From Dokdonella sp. (GTDB lineage Bacteria > Pseudomonadota > Gammaproteobacteria > Xanthomonadales > Rhodanobacteraceae): DNA of 64,000 nt. Positions 53,463 to 62,747 of the stretch are shown here, in pieces; the stretch's first letter is position 1, and every line of letters starts with the position of its first letter. A program made the position numbers and the translations under genes. The stretch spans positions 62,001 through 126,000 of the forward strand of contig JALOBC010000001.1 in NCBI GenBank assembly GCA_023228465.1, given 5' to 3'. Below the pieces are notes generated by a model. It searched no databases and had not been told where the DNA came from. It saw only the letters and a list, made by a program, of their open reading frames with translations.

Positions 53463-56400
53463 TCAGAGGCGATCGAGGGCGCGACGCAAGTCCTCGACGT
53501 CCCCGCTGGGTTCGATCCCCAGTCCACGACGCAGTGCGCCAACACAGCGCCGGTAAACCCTCAATCCAGCGGCACGATGACCACTGCGCACATGGCAGTG
53601 CAGCAAGCCCCGGTAGCATTCTTCGGCGAGCTCGTCGATCTCCAGGCCACGTTCGTAGCACCCGATTGCGAGCGCATCGTCACCGTTTCGCTGCAGCGCA
53701 TCTGCAACGGCGAGGATCTGGCGCAGGACGCGGTGACGAACCCGCTCGCGCGCTGGCAACGCCCAGTCGACGTACGCCTCGCCATCGAGAAACGGGCCGC
53801 GATAGAGTGCCAGTGCCGAATGCAACGCCTGCAGCGCGACGCGCGGGTCTTGCGATGTTTCGCCTTCAGGCGGGGTGTCGTTGGGAGGGATGCGGGCGAC
53901 CGCCCCATCGTTCGAAAGCAGGCTTTCCACGCTGTCGAGATGGCGCTCGCACGCCCAGAGGTCGACCCGGCAGCGCGCGACGTCCAGGCCCAGAAAGCCA
54001 TCCCGACGCTGGATGGCATCGGTTCCCACCAGCTGGCGCAGGCGATGCAAGGTGGTGGCGAGTGATTGCTGGGCCGTGTCGCCTTCGGCGTCGGGCCACA
54101 GCGCATCGCTCAGGCGCGTTTCCGGGACATCCCGTCCACCCAGTGCAATGATCGCCTTGAGCAGCGCAAGCGGGCGCTTTTGGCTTTTGCCGCTGAAACG
54201 CAGCGGTGCGTCGTCCACGCGCACCTCGAAATGTCCGAAGGTGTCGATGTCCAGTTGCCAGGGCCAGTTGTCCAGATGCTGGGGAGGTTCGCGCGGGACC
54301 AGACGGCGCCGGCTGACCAGGTGGCGTACGAAATCCGTCTCGATGCCGTGTTCCAGTGCACGCACGCACAATTCGGCCATGACCTCATCGCGTTCCCAAT
54401 TGGAAAAGATGATGTTCTTGCGACGCGCGAACTGCATGAGCTTGCGAAGCTCCGGCAAGCCGGCGTCCGGGTTGGCCACATCGAATGTCCATTCCGCGCG
54501 AGCCAGCAGGCATGCGTAGACAATCGTGCTGCCTGCGTCTCCCTTGACGCGGGCTTGCGCCCTTCCAAGCAATTGCGTGGCGGACGGCCAATCGCCATGG
54601 GCGGCCATGGCGCGCGCCCTTGCCACAAGACCCAGGCCCTCCGCCCATGGATCGCCCGCATCGTGCGCGTGATGCCAGGTGGCATCGGCATGCAGCAGCA
54701 TCGCTGCTGGATCGCCGCGCCGATGGGCAAGCACGAAGTGCTGGAAATGGTAGTGCGACACATCCAGATGCTGCTCCGCGCGCAGCGTGTCGGCCATGCG
54801 TTCCAGATAGGCGCCCGCGCTGCGCTCGTCGTCGCTGAATATGGCGCCCCAGCTACATTGGGCCAACAGCAGGAAGTCCCACAGATGGATTCCGCTGTCG
54901 GCCGACAGTTCGAGACCGCGTTGCGCAGTCTGGATGCAGGCGGCGAAGTCGAGCGAAGCCCAGTGATGGATGGCCGAGGCGGCGCACCAGACGATCTGGC
55001 TGAGCGGGGTTGCAGACGCGCCGTTTCGGCAGGGATCGATGTCACGCACAATCGTGCTGGCGCGGGGGGAGTCGCCCGACCACCAGGTGTAGTAGGCCAC
55101 GAGATGGGTCGCCAGGCTCAGCCTCTGCAGCTCCTCGCGCGGGTCCAGCATCAGCCGTTCGGCGCGCGCTATCCATTGCCTGAAGGCTGGATTGCCAGGC
55201 TGGCGCGCCATGAATGCCGAAAACATGGCGCACGTGACACGTGCTCCGATACCCGGTTCGTCAAGCGACTGCGGATACCTTGCGAGCAGAGCTTCCATCC
55301 TCCGGATCCACCGATCCAGCGGATGGAAGTCCCCGCGTTGATGGAAATAGCTGTCCATGATTGCCGCGCAAGCCAACAACTCGCCCTCACCGTCCTTGAG
55401 CGCGCGAAATTGGCGGGCAGCGCGTTCCAGGGCATTGCGCGCCAACACGATGTCGAGCGGCATGAGGCAAGCAGCTTTCCAGTAGAGCAGCCAGGGGCGG
55501 CCTTCGACTTCGGCGCCGGGCACCGCTTCCAGCAGCGACAGGACAAATTGTCCGCGGCCTTCGGCCAGCAAGGCCGGGACGTGGACTTGCAGCAGTTCGG
55601 AGAGCCGCGACCACTCCTCGAGCGCCACCAGCAGTTCGAGCGCATCCTCGGTCTGCCCTTCCTCAATGAGCAGCAGGGCAGCACGGCGGCGCACCGTGTC
55701 GAGCCGTTCCCGCGGCCAGTGTTGCCGTGCATGACGCAACAGGCAGTCGCGAAACAGCGGGTGGTATTCGTAGACCGGATCGGGGCCGCCGCTACGGTTG
55801 GTGAAGTAGTTGCGGCGCCACAATCCGGCTACCTTTCGGCCTGCCTCGGCGTTCTGGCAGAGCCGGTCCACCAGTCCCCGCGGCATGCGCGGCAACCACG
55901 CACTCTGCAACAGCAGATCGAGTGTGTCAGGAGCAATTCCCGTCAGGACCTCCGCGGAAAAATAGTCGAATATGTGTCCAATCGCGAGCCGGGCGGCGCC
56001 GCCCTCCGTCGCGGCCTGATCGACCATCAGGGTGAAGCCGGCGGCCCAGCCTTGCGTTTGCCGCAGGATGTCGTCGACGCGCTCAGGCCGCAGCGATCTG
56101 CCGTGCTGGCGCGCAATGAGCTGCGCCTCGTCCGCATCGAGCGCCAGTTCGGCATTCTGGATGACGCGCAGGGACTCATTGGCGAGAAGCCGTGCGAATG
56201 GCGGCCCCGGCAACTCGCGGCTGGCCAGGATGATCTGCAGTGACTGAGGCGTCTGTTCCAGGCCGGCAGCCAGCAAAGCCGACGTGATCGATTCCTCGCC
56301 CAGGTACTGGAGATCATCGAATACAAGGACACTGCCCGCCTCGACGAGCGCGAAGAAGCTTTCGAAGAAGTTGCGCGCATAGACGTCGAGACCGGCCAGG

Positions 56401-56750
56401 TATTCGGGCGTCAGGTTCGGTAACCTCCGCGCTTCGCCCGGAGCGACTGCCAGTGCGAGACGCCGGAGATAGTGAAAGAATGTCGCCGGGTCGCGATCGC
56501 GGTTGTCGATCCGATACCACAGGCACGGTCTCCTGCACGCATCGACGTAGCTGCTGGCAAGCAGGGTCTTGCCGCTGCCCGGACCGGCGCTGATCCAGAC
56601 GGACGACTGCGCCAGGCTCTCGCGCATCCGCTGCAACAGGCGCTGGCGTGGCAAGCCCCGATGGGGCTGCACGCGGAGCAGCTTCGGGGGCAGCGGACCC
56701 ACCGATTCCGGCGATTGCGCATGCCCTGGTTGCGGATCCTGCTCACTCAC
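53463..56750 (-). CDS. Large MalT-like STAND/BTAD transcriptional regulator
   Basis: The 1095-residue protein has an N-terminal AAA/STAND-type NTPase (about 25-330) with Walker A GPGSGKT and Walker B VLVFDDLQYL. A long helical TPR-like middle follows (about 340-820), then a C-terminal DNA-binding winged-helix (IDTFGHFEVRVDDAPLRFSGKSQKRPLALLKAIIALGGRDVPETRLSDALWPDAEGD) and a bacterial transcriptional activation (BTAD) domain. This is MalT architecture with a SARP/BTAD output in place of LuxR. The start is GTG at 56750 with AGGAGA eight bases upstream. Its ligand and targets are unknown; the delta-60 gene lies directly downstream. Confidence 0.88.
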   Translation of the reverse strand: MSEQDPQPGHAQSPESVGPLPPKLLRVQPHRGLPRQRLLQRMRESLAQSSVWISAGPGSGKTLLASSYVDACRRPCLWYRIDNRDRDPATFFHYLRRLALAVAPGEARRLPNLTPEYLAGLDVYARNFFESFFALVEAGSVLVFDDLQYLGEESITSALLAAGLEQTPQSLQIILASRELPGPPFARLLANESLRVIQNAELALDADEAQLIARQHGRSLRPERVDDILRQTQGWAAGFTLMVDQAATEGGAARLAIGHIFDYFSAEVLTGIAPDTLDLLLQSAWLPRMPRGLVDRLCQNAEAGRKVAGLWRRNYFTNRSGGPDPVYEYHPLFRDCLLRHARQHWPRERLDTVRRRAALLLIEEGQTEDALELLVALEEWSRLSELLQVHVPALLAEGRGQFVLSLLEAVPGAEVEGRPWLLYWKAACLMPLDIVLARNALERAARQFRALKDGEGELLACAAIMDSYFHQRGDFHPLDRWIRRMEALLARYPQSLDEPGIGARVTCAMFSAFMARQPGNPAFRQWIARAERLMLDPREELQRLSLATHLVAYYTWWSGDSPRASTIVRDIDPCRNGASATPLSQIVWCAASAIHHWASLDFAACIQTAQRGLELSADSGIHLWDFLLLAQCSWGAIFSDDERSAGAYLERMADTLRAEQHLDVSHYHFQHFVLAHRRGDPAAMLLHADATWHHAHDAGDPWAEGLGLVARARAMAAHGDWPSATQLLGRAQARVKGDAGSTIVYACLLARAEWTFDVANPDAGLPELRKLMQFARRKNIIFSNWERDEVMAELCVRALEHGIETDFVRHLVSRRRLVPREPPQHLDNWPWQLDIDTFGHFEVRVDDAPLRFSGKSQKRPLALLKAIIALGGRDVPETRLSDALWPDAEGDTAQQSLATTLHRLRQLVGTDAIQRRDGFLGLDVARCRVDLWACERHLDSVESLLSNDGAVARIPPNDTPPEGETSQDPRVALQALHSALALYRGPFLDGEAYVDWALPARERVRHRVLRQILAVADALQRNGDDALAIGCYERGLEIDELAEECYRGLLHCHVRSGHRAAGLRVYRRCVGALRRGLGIEPSGDVEDLRRALDRL

Positions 56751-57240
56751 GATCCGTGTCTCCTGCGCAACGCGGCGTGGAACGCAGTGGCGGGTTGCAA
56801 CGCTGGCTGGCTACATCCGCGCCGCAGTACATGGGGGGATCCAGAATCCCAGCGCCACGCCTTGGCTGATCTACGCTCTAGTCTACGCTGACGATCGCTG
56901 CCCTCAAGCATGCGGGCGCATGCCATGCCATTCCCCGGGCGCGCCGCTCCGCAGTGGACTGGTGAGCCGATCGCCCCGCCCAGGACCTTGCGCCGGGATG
57001 GCCAGATGCCCACCGGTGCCTGCGTCACCGGAAACACAGCCTGCGCCAGCATCAAGGCTGACCGCCCGGGGTAGGGCGCGGAGGATCGCGCTCGCGAGCG
57101 TTCAGTCGGCTCGCCATCCGACGAACCATGTCGCGGAACAAACTCGCAGTGGACGAGCGCTTGAAGAGGCTAATCAGCCGCCACTAGAGCAGGGTGCGGG
57201 CGAGACTTTCCGCAATGGCTTCGATCCGCCTTCCTGCCCG
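56751..57240. other. Intergenic region
   Basis: This 490-base stretch separates the convergent-side 3' end of the DUF885 gene from the regulator's start. It contains the regulator's ribosome-binding site. Short frames (for example a 19-codon frame at 57128 reading MSRNKLAVDERLKRLISRH, and a minus-strand frame near 56747-57055) lack coding bias. No repeat or promoter could be supported. Confidence 0.3.
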
Positions 57241-59013
57241 CTACGATTTCGCGCCAGCGGCCGCCGCGGCCGCCGGCGGCGCCGCCTTGCGCGTGGTGAT
57301 CCAGCCATCCACCTGCTGTTCCAGGACGGGCAGCGGCACCGATCCCAGCGCCAGCACGAAGTCATGGAAGGCGCGCAGGTCGAACTTCGCGCCGAGCACC
57401 TGCTCGGCGCGCCGGCGCAGCTCGACGATCTTGATCTCGCCGAGCTTGTAGCTGAGCGCCTGGCCGGGCCAGGAGATATACCGATCCACTTCGGTGGTCA
57501 CTTCGTGGTGGCTGAGCGCGGTGCGGCTGGCGAGGTAGTCGATCGCCTGCTGGCGCGTCCAGCCCTTGTGGTGGATGCCGGTGTCGATCACCAGGCGCGC
57601 GGCGCGCCACATCTCGTAGGTCTGACGGCCGAACTCCTCATAATCGGTGTGATAGATGCCCATCTCCTGGCCGAGCTTCTCGCAGTACAGGCCCCAGCCT
57701 TCGCCGTAGGCGGAGATGTAGCTCTTGCTGCGGAAATCGGGGTAGACGTGCTGCTCGGCGGCCAATGCACCCTGGAAGGCGTGGCCGGGCGCGGCCTCGT
57801 GCACGGTGAGCGCCGGCAGGTTGTAGAGCGGGCGCGACGGCAGATCGTAGGTGTTGACCCAGTAGGTGCCGTTGCCGCCGCGCCCCGCAGTCCAGAATGG
57901 CGCCAGCGCCGGCGGCACCGGCACGATGGTGAAGCGCCCGCGCGGCAGCAGCCCGAAGAACTGGCCGAGCTTGCCGTCGACCTGCTTGGCGATCCAGGCC
58001 GCGCGCATCAGGAGTTCCTCGGGCGTCTTGGCGTAGAACCGCGGGTCGGTGCGCAGGAACTCGAGGAAGGCCGGGAAATCGCCCTTGAAGCCGGTCTTCT
58101 TCATGGTCGCCTGCATGTCGGCGTCGATGCGCGCCACTTCCTTGAGGCCGATCTGGTGGATTTCCTCTGGATCGAGATCGAGCGTGGTGTATTCGCGGAT
58201 CTGCTGGCGATACCAGGCCTTGCCGTCCGGCAGCGCCTCGGCGGCGAGTGTGGTGCGTGCCTTCGGCACGTATTCGTCGCGGAAGAAGCCGAGCAACTTC
58301 TGGTAGGCCGGGATCACCCGTTCGCGGATCGCGCGTGCGGCGTCCTTGCGCAGCGCGCCCTGATCCGCCGCCGCGATCGAGGACGGCAGCGACTTCAGCG
58401 GCTTGTAGAAATCGCTGTCCTCGGGCGATTCGACCTCGATGTAGTTGGTGATCGACACGTCGCGCCCATCCAGCACCGCGCGCGGCACCGAGAAGCCGCG
58501 CTCGAGCCCGGCGCGCATGTTGGCGATCTGCTGGTCGAAATAGCGCGGGAAATCGTCGAGCTTGGCGATGTAGCTGCGCGCCGCCGCCTCGTCCTTCAGC
58601 GGCCGCCGCGTCATGAAGCCGAGGTTCGACCAGAACTGCGTATCGCTGTTGAACGGCATCTCATAGCTGCGAAAGCGCACTTCGGCCGCCAGGTTCTCGA
58701 TCTGCGGCCGGTACACCGCGTAGTTCACCTGGTTCTCGGGCGAAAGCTTCGCCACCTCGATGCCGTCGAGCTTCTTCAGCACCTCGTCCCAGTAGGCCAG
58801 GCGTGCCTTCTGCGCGTCCGCGCCGACGTCCGGCAGGCGGTCGGCCAGTGGATTGGCCTCGCCATCCTCGTCGCCATAGCCGCCGAACTGCTGCTGGCGC
58901 CAGCTCCACTCGGTGCTGTAGATCGCCTTGAAGCCCTCGTCGGCGGCGCTGGCTCGCGCCCAGGGGCTAAGTACGAGGCCGGCGCACAGGAGGCCGGCGA
59001 GCAGGGCTTTCAT
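57241..59013 (-). CDS. DUF885-family metallohydrolase-like protein
   Basis: The 590-residue exported protein has a signal peptide (about 1-24, cleaved near ASA) and the DUF885 domain through most of its length. Key elements are TVHEAAPGHAFQG (HExxPGH-type metal site), the downstream YGEGWGLYCEKLGQEMG with a likely metal-binding Glu, and the C-terminal ISWPGQALSYKLGEIKIVELRRRAEQVLG. Members are predicted zinc metallopeptidases related to M32-like enzymes; substrates are unknown. The C-terminus is Ala-rich. It is followed by a small membrane protein gene on the same strand upstream. Confidence 0.92.
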   Translation of the reverse strand: MKALLAGLLCAGLVLSPWARASAADEGFKAIYSTEWSWRQQQFGGYGDEDGEANPLADRLPDVGADAQKARLAYWDEVLKKLDGIEVAKLSPENQVNYAVYRPQIENLAAEVRFRSYEMPFNSDTQFWSNLGFMTRRPLKDEAAARSYIAKLDDFPRYFDQQIANMRAGLERGFSVPRAVLDGRDVSITNYIEVESPEDSDFYKPLKSLPSSIAAADQGALRKDAARAIRERVIPAYQKLLGFFRDEYVPKARTTLAAEALPDGKAWYRQQIREYTTLDLDPEEIHQIGLKEVARIDADMQATMKKTGFKGDFPAFLEFLRTDPRFYAKTPEELLMRAAWIAKQVDGKLGQFFGLLPRGRFTIVPVPPALAPFWTAGRGGNGTYWVNTYDLPSRPLYNLPALTVHEAAPGHAFQGALAAEQHVYPDFRSKSYISAYGEGWGLYCEKLGQEMGIYHTDYEEFGRQTYEMWRAARLVIDTGIHHKGWTRQQAIDYLASRTALSHHEVTTEVDRYISWPGQALSYKLGEIKIVELRRRAEQVLGAKFDLRAFHDFVLALGSVPLPVLEQQVDGWITTRKAAPPAAAAAAGAKS

Positions 59014-59089
59014 GGCAGTTCCCGTCGCGGAAAGCCCCGATCATCGCACCGATCGCTGCGCCTGGAAGTGCCGAAGGATGGGCAGTCGG

Positions 59090-59332
59090 TCAGGCCGGCG
59101 TCACGTTGCCGGTCAGGACCACCCAGGACGCAAAGGCGCAGACAAGCGCGACGCCGAAGAGGAAGGCAACGAGGAAGGCGAACAGCAGCGGCTGCTCGTC
59201 GCGCCGCACCGTGCCGCCGCGCATGCGCACCTCGCCGCGCTGCAGCGCCCAGGTAGCCAGGGCGACGAACAGACACGCCATGGCCGCCAGTCCGGCGGCG
59301 TACTTGCCCGGGGTATCAAAGAATATCCCCAT
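59090..59332 (-). CDS. Small membrane protein of unknown function
   Basis: The 80-residue protein has two hydrophobic helices (about 12-30 and 49-72) separated by a charged loop (QRGEVRMRGGTVRRDEQP). It matches no family I know. Third positions are G/C-biased, and the ATG at 59332 is the only plausible start. It is on the same strand as the DUF885 gene, 76 bases upstream, and divergent from the SPFH operon with 331 bases between. Confidence 0.65.
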   Translation of the reverse strand: MGIFFDTPGKYAAGLAAMACLFVALATWALQRGEVRMRGGTVRRDEQPLLFAFLVAFLFGVALVCAFASWVVLTGNVTPA

Positions 59333-59663
59333 GACGACCCGTGTGCGGCGGTTGGGAGGCCCATCCTAGCGAGCGGTGCGCGCGCCGTCTGCGTGGCGCA
59401 AGGCGTCGGGAGCGGCGACCGGACTGGCCCAGACCCAGGCGAATGCCGGGTCCGGGGCCCATCGGGCGTGCGCGGCGCGAAGCGGCGGCAATGCCCGCAC
59501 CCGCATGGGCGCGATCCGCATGGATCGCCCACGGCGCCGGCACCGGCTGCGCCGCGCCCGATCGCGCCTGATCGGAAGGCATTGCGATGCGTTCGCCATC
59601 GCTACTCCCGGCAGCGGCCCGGATTTGGGTAGGATGTACGACCACGAAACGAGGGCAGGGCGC
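59333..59663. other. Intergenic region between divergent genes
   Basis: No gene is supported here. The region separates the small membrane protein gene from the SPFH operon and should hold both promoters. A plus-strand open frame into the SPFH gene starts at 59376 but has no family homology and biased composition typical of non-coding GC-rich DNA. Confidence 0.3.
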
Positions 59664-60815
59664 ATGGGTCTCATCCAGGCAGTGGCAGGTTCCATCGGCG
59701 GCACGCTGGCCGACCAGTGGAAGGACTTCTACACGGTGCCCGACCGCCTGTCGGCAACGGCGGCGCTGTTCGCGGCGGTGCCGCGCGGCAGCAATGCCGG
59801 GCGGGGGTCCAACACCAGCGCCTCGTCCAACATCATCACCAACGGCTCGAAGATCCTGGTGCCCGAAGGTTACGGGCTGCTCTTGATGCAGGACGGCAAG
59901 GTGACCGGCTTCGCGGCCGAGCCGGGCGGCTACGAGTGGCGTTCGGACGACCTGAATTCCAAGTCCATCTTCGCCGGCGACGGCTTCGTCGATCCGCTGA
60001 TCATGCAGAGCTGGGAGCGCTTCAAGTTCGGCGGCCAGCCCGGCTCCCAGCAGCTCGCCTTCTTCGTCTCGCTGAAGGAACTGCCGGAAAACCGCTTCGG
60101 CACGCAATCGGAAATCTATTGGGACGACGGCTTCCTCGGCACCCAGGTCGGCGCGGTCACGCGCGGCTCCTACACGCTGCGCATCGTCGATCCGATCCTG
60201 TTCGTGAAGAACTTCGTGCCGGCGAAGTACCTGCAGCCCGGGCCCGTGTTCGATTTCACGGACCTGGACAACGCCGCGGCCGGCCAGCTCTTCAACGAGG
60301 TGGTGGGCTCGCTGGCGCCGGCCTTCAGCCGCTACACCAACGATCCGGACAAGGGCCAGCGCATCACGCGCCTGCAGCAGGATTCGCTCGGCTTCGCGAA
60401 GAGCCTGTCGGCGGCGGTCGAGGACGCCTACCAGTGGAAGTCCGAGCGCGGCCTCGAGATCGTCAAGACCGCCATCGTCTCCATCGAATACGACGCCAAC
60501 ACGCGCGAACTCCTCAAGACCGTGCAGCGCGCCGATGCGCTGGCGGGTGCGCGCGGCAACGCCAACCTCCAGGCCAGCGTCGCCGCCGGCATGCAGTCGG
60601 CTGGTGAGCACAGCGGCGCGGCCGGACTGGTGGGCCTGGGCATGGCGAGCGGCATGGCCGGGGGCCTGGCCGGCCTGCAGCAGCCGGTCGCGCCCGCCGC
60701 ACCGGCCGCCGAGGATCCGATCGCGCGCCTGACCAAGGCCAAGGAGATGCTGGACCTTGGCCTCATCACCCAGAGCGACTACGACGCGCTGAAGGCCAAG
60801 GCGCTCGGCCTCTAG
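59664..60815 (+). CDS. SPFH-domain protein with C-terminal SHOCT-like segment (YdjI-like)
   Basis: The 383-residue protein begins MGLIQAVAGSIGGTLADQWKDFY, as in the YdjI / virion-core-like SPFH group. An SPFH (stomatin-like) domain spans about 45-270 with SNIITNGSKILVPEGYGLLLMQDGKVTGFAAEPGGYEW and a TLRIVDPILFVKNFVP segment. A Gly/Ala-rich stretch (about 300-345) follows and the protein ends in a SHOCT-like helix pair (EDPIARLTKAKEMLDLGLITQSDYDALKAKALGL). In Bacillus subtilis, YdjI works with YdjG and YdjH as a membrane anchor for the PspA-type protein YdjF. The next two genes follow within 14 bases. Confidence 0.87.
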   Translation: MGLIQAVAGSIGGTLADQWKDFYTVPDRLSATAALFAAVPRGSNAGRGSNTSASSNIITNGSKILVPEGYGLLLMQDGKVTGFAAEPGGYEWRSDDLNSKSIFAGDGFVDPLIMQSWERFKFGGQPGSQQLAFFVSLKELPENRFGTQSEIYWDDGFLGTQVGAVTRGSYTLRIVDPILFVKNFVPAKYLQPGPVFDFTDLDNAAAGQLFNEVVGSLAPAFSRYTNDPDKGQRITRLQQDSLGFAKSLSAAVEDAYQWKSERGLEIVKTAIVSIEYDANTRELLKTVQRADALAGARGNANLQASVAAGMQSAGEHSGAAGLVGLGMASGMAGGLAGLQQPVAPAAPAAEDPIARLTKAKEMLDLGLITQSDYDALKAKALGL

Positions 60816-60829
60816 GCACCGGGTTCGGC

Positions 60830-62140
60830 ATGGCCAACACCCAATCGCCGCCGCGACCGGTGCCGCCCCAAGGGCCCGGCTCGCCGCAGGACGTGCCGCC
60901 CGAGCCCGGCAGCTTCCCGCTCGATCCCGCCACTTTGCCGCCGCCGATCCGCGACGAAGTGCTGGCGCCCGATCCGGAGGCGATCGACACCGCTTCCGAG
61001 GAGCTCAAGGACGGCGCCAACCGCTGTCCCAAGTGCGGCGCCACCGAGATCCGCCAGAAGCCCGGCACCGACGAGCTGATCTGCCTCTACTGCCGCAACG
61101 AATGGACCGCGCGGCGGGTCGAGGAGGAATTCGGGCTCGGCGAGGGGCTGGATGAACTGCGCGGCACGGTGATCGCTTCGGGCGCGCGCGACATCGCCGC
61201 CGACGCGCGCGACCTGATGAGCTTCCAGTGTGGTGGCTGCGGCGCCGAGGTCACCATCAACACCGCCAATGCGATGACCGCGCGCTGCCACTGGTGCCGG
61301 CACGTGCTCGGCGTCAACGAGCAGGTGGCCAACGGCGCGGTGCCCGACGCCGTGCTGCCCTTCCACATCAGGAAGGATGATGCCGTCGCACGCATCCGCC
61401 AGTTCGTCGACAAGCGGCGCCTGTTCGCGCTCAAGGAATTCAAGGACCAGTTCACGCCCGAGAACGTGATCGGCGTGTACCTGCCCTACATGGTGGTCGA
61501 TGCCAACGCCAGCGCCGGCGTCGCCGGGCAGGGCGAGATCGAGACGCGCCGCTACACGCGCGGCAGCGGCAACGACAAGAAGACCTACTACGACGCCGAC
61601 ATCTACCAGGTCGAGCGCGCGCTCGCCTTCACCGTGGACGACCTGCCGCTGGAATCCTCGCGCGAACGCGGGCGCCTGGACACGCGCGTCAACACCAACA
61701 ACATCATCAACACCATCCTGCCCTTCGACACCAAGAACGCGGTGCGCTGGAACGCGTCCTACCTCGCCGGCTTCAGCTCCGAGAAGCGCGATGCCGATGT
61801 CGAGGCGCTGCGTCCGCGGCTGGAAGACCAACTGCTGTCGATCGCGCGTGCGAAGGTGACCGATTCGGTGCGCCGCTACGATCGCGGCGTGCGCTGGGAG
61901 CAGGAATGGCTGGATGTGCGCGGCACGCGCTGGGTGGCGATGTACCTGCCGGTGTGGCTCTATTCCTACCACCAGCCGGGCCGCAACGGCGGCCTGCTGC
62001 ACTACATCGCCGTCAACGGGCGCACCGGCGAGACCATGGGCTCGGTGCCGGTGCAGCAGTGGAAGCTGCTCACCGCCGCGCTCACCGTGGGCACCTTCCT
62101 CGAAGGCATTGCCCTGTGGATCCTGGCGGGCACCTCATGA
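60830..62140 (+). CDS. TFIIB-type zinc-ribbon membrane protein (YdjG-like)
   Basis: The 436-residue protein has a Pro-rich N-terminus, two zinc-ribbon modules (CPKCGATEI...CLYC at about 64-85; CGGCGAEV...CHWC at about 138-160), a long soluble domain with SYLAGFSSEKRDADVE, and a C-terminal membrane segment (about 412-433). It matches TFIIB-type zinc ribbon proteins found next to SPFH/YdjI proteins. It starts 14 bases after the SPFH stop and overlaps the third gene by four bases, so the three form one operon. Probable role: membrane-stress response scaffold; unproven in proteobacteria. Confidence 0.85.
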   Translation: MANTQSPPRPVPPQGPGSPQDVPPEPGSFPLDPATLPPPIRDEVLAPDPEAIDTASEELKDGANRCPKCGATEIRQKPGTDELICLYCRNEWTARRVEEEFGLGEGLDELRGTVIASGARDIAADARDLMSFQCGGCGAEVTINTANAMTARCHWCRHVLGVNEQVANGAVPDAVLPFHIRKDDAVARIRQFVDKRRLFALKEFKDQFTPENVIGVYLPYMVVDANASAGVAGQGEIETRRYTRGSGNDKKTYYDADIYQVERALAFTVDDLPLESSRERGRLDTRVNTNNIINTILPFDTKNAVRWNASYLAGFSSEKRDADVEALRPRLEDQLLSIARAKVTDSVRRYDRGVRWEQEWLDVRGTRWVAMYLPVWLYSYHQPGRNGGLLHYIAVNGRTGETMGSVPVQQWKLLTAALTVGTFLEGIALWILAGTS

Positions 62141-62430
62141 GCGACGACGGCGGACTCTGGCTGCTCCTGCTCGGCCCCACCGGCGCCGGCGCCCTGTACT
62201 GGGCGCTGTACCGCTACTACCGCAACACCGACAAGTCGCACGCCTTCGAACGCGAGACGACGGTCGAAGCCAGGCCGGTGACCGGCAGCGATGTGAAGGT
62301 CGACCGCATCGAAGGCACGCGCCAATCACGCATCCGCGGCGAGAACACCAGCGCCTGGCGGGCGCGGGTGAGGCGGGTCGAGCCGCCGCCGGACCAGCAA
62401 CTGGCCGGGCGCGAAGCCGGCGACGGCTGA
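62137..62430 (+). CDS. Small single-helix membrane protein of the SPFH operon
   Basis: The 97-residue protein has an N-terminal membrane segment (about 7-25) followed by a charged, Arg/Glu-rich cytoplasmic part. No family recognised. Its ATG overlaps the zinc-ribbon gene stop (ATGA), so co-translation is expected, and it is likely to belong to the same membrane complex. It ends the operon; a 172-base gap with a G-rich ribosome-binding site for the next frame follows. Confidence 0.75.
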   Translation: MSDDGGLWLLLLGPTGAGALYWALYRYYRNTDKSHAFERETTVEARPVTGSDVKVDRIEGTRQSRIRGENTSAWRARVRRVEPPPDQQLAGREAGDG

Positions 62431-62602
62431 GCGTACGACGCGCGGTCGCAAGTGCGCAGCGATGTCGCGCGATGCGTGTCCGCGCATCGGCCCGCGGGGC
62501 TATCATCCCGGGTTCGCGCAGGTGAATCGACCCTGCGCGGGGAGATGCGCCGCCCCGCCATCGCGCGGGTAGCGGACGCACGCGAGAAGAACGGGGGAGG
62601 CG

Positions 62603-62737
62603 ATGCGCGTCAGGGAAAGCACCATCGAGCAGGAGCTCATCGAAAAGCTCGATGAGCTCAAATACACGCTGCGCAAGAGCCTCGGCCAGGGCCTGCGGGC
62701 TCGCGCGCACATATGTCGCCATCTTGTGATTGCGTAA
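62603..62737 (+). pseudogene. Truncated type I restriction endonuclease N-terminus
   Basis: A strong ribosome-binding site (gggggagg, 62593-62600) precedes an ATG whose first 22 residues, MRVRESTIEQELIEKLDELKYT, resemble the start of type I restriction R subunits (STIEEELI..LKYT). After about 62667 the similarity ends and the frame stops within 23 codons. The full gene should be about 1000 residues, so this is a remnant. The bases after the break read, on the minus strand, as a plausible protein start (MATYVRASPQALAEALAQRV), suggesting a deletion joining two genes. The gap to the methylase gene is 10 bases. Confidence 0.5.
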
Positions 62738-62747
62738 TGTCCCCGCT

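Noticed and set aside
57128..57187. 19-codon frame MSRNKLAVDERLKRLISRH
   Set aside because: Too short, no ribosome-binding site, no context.
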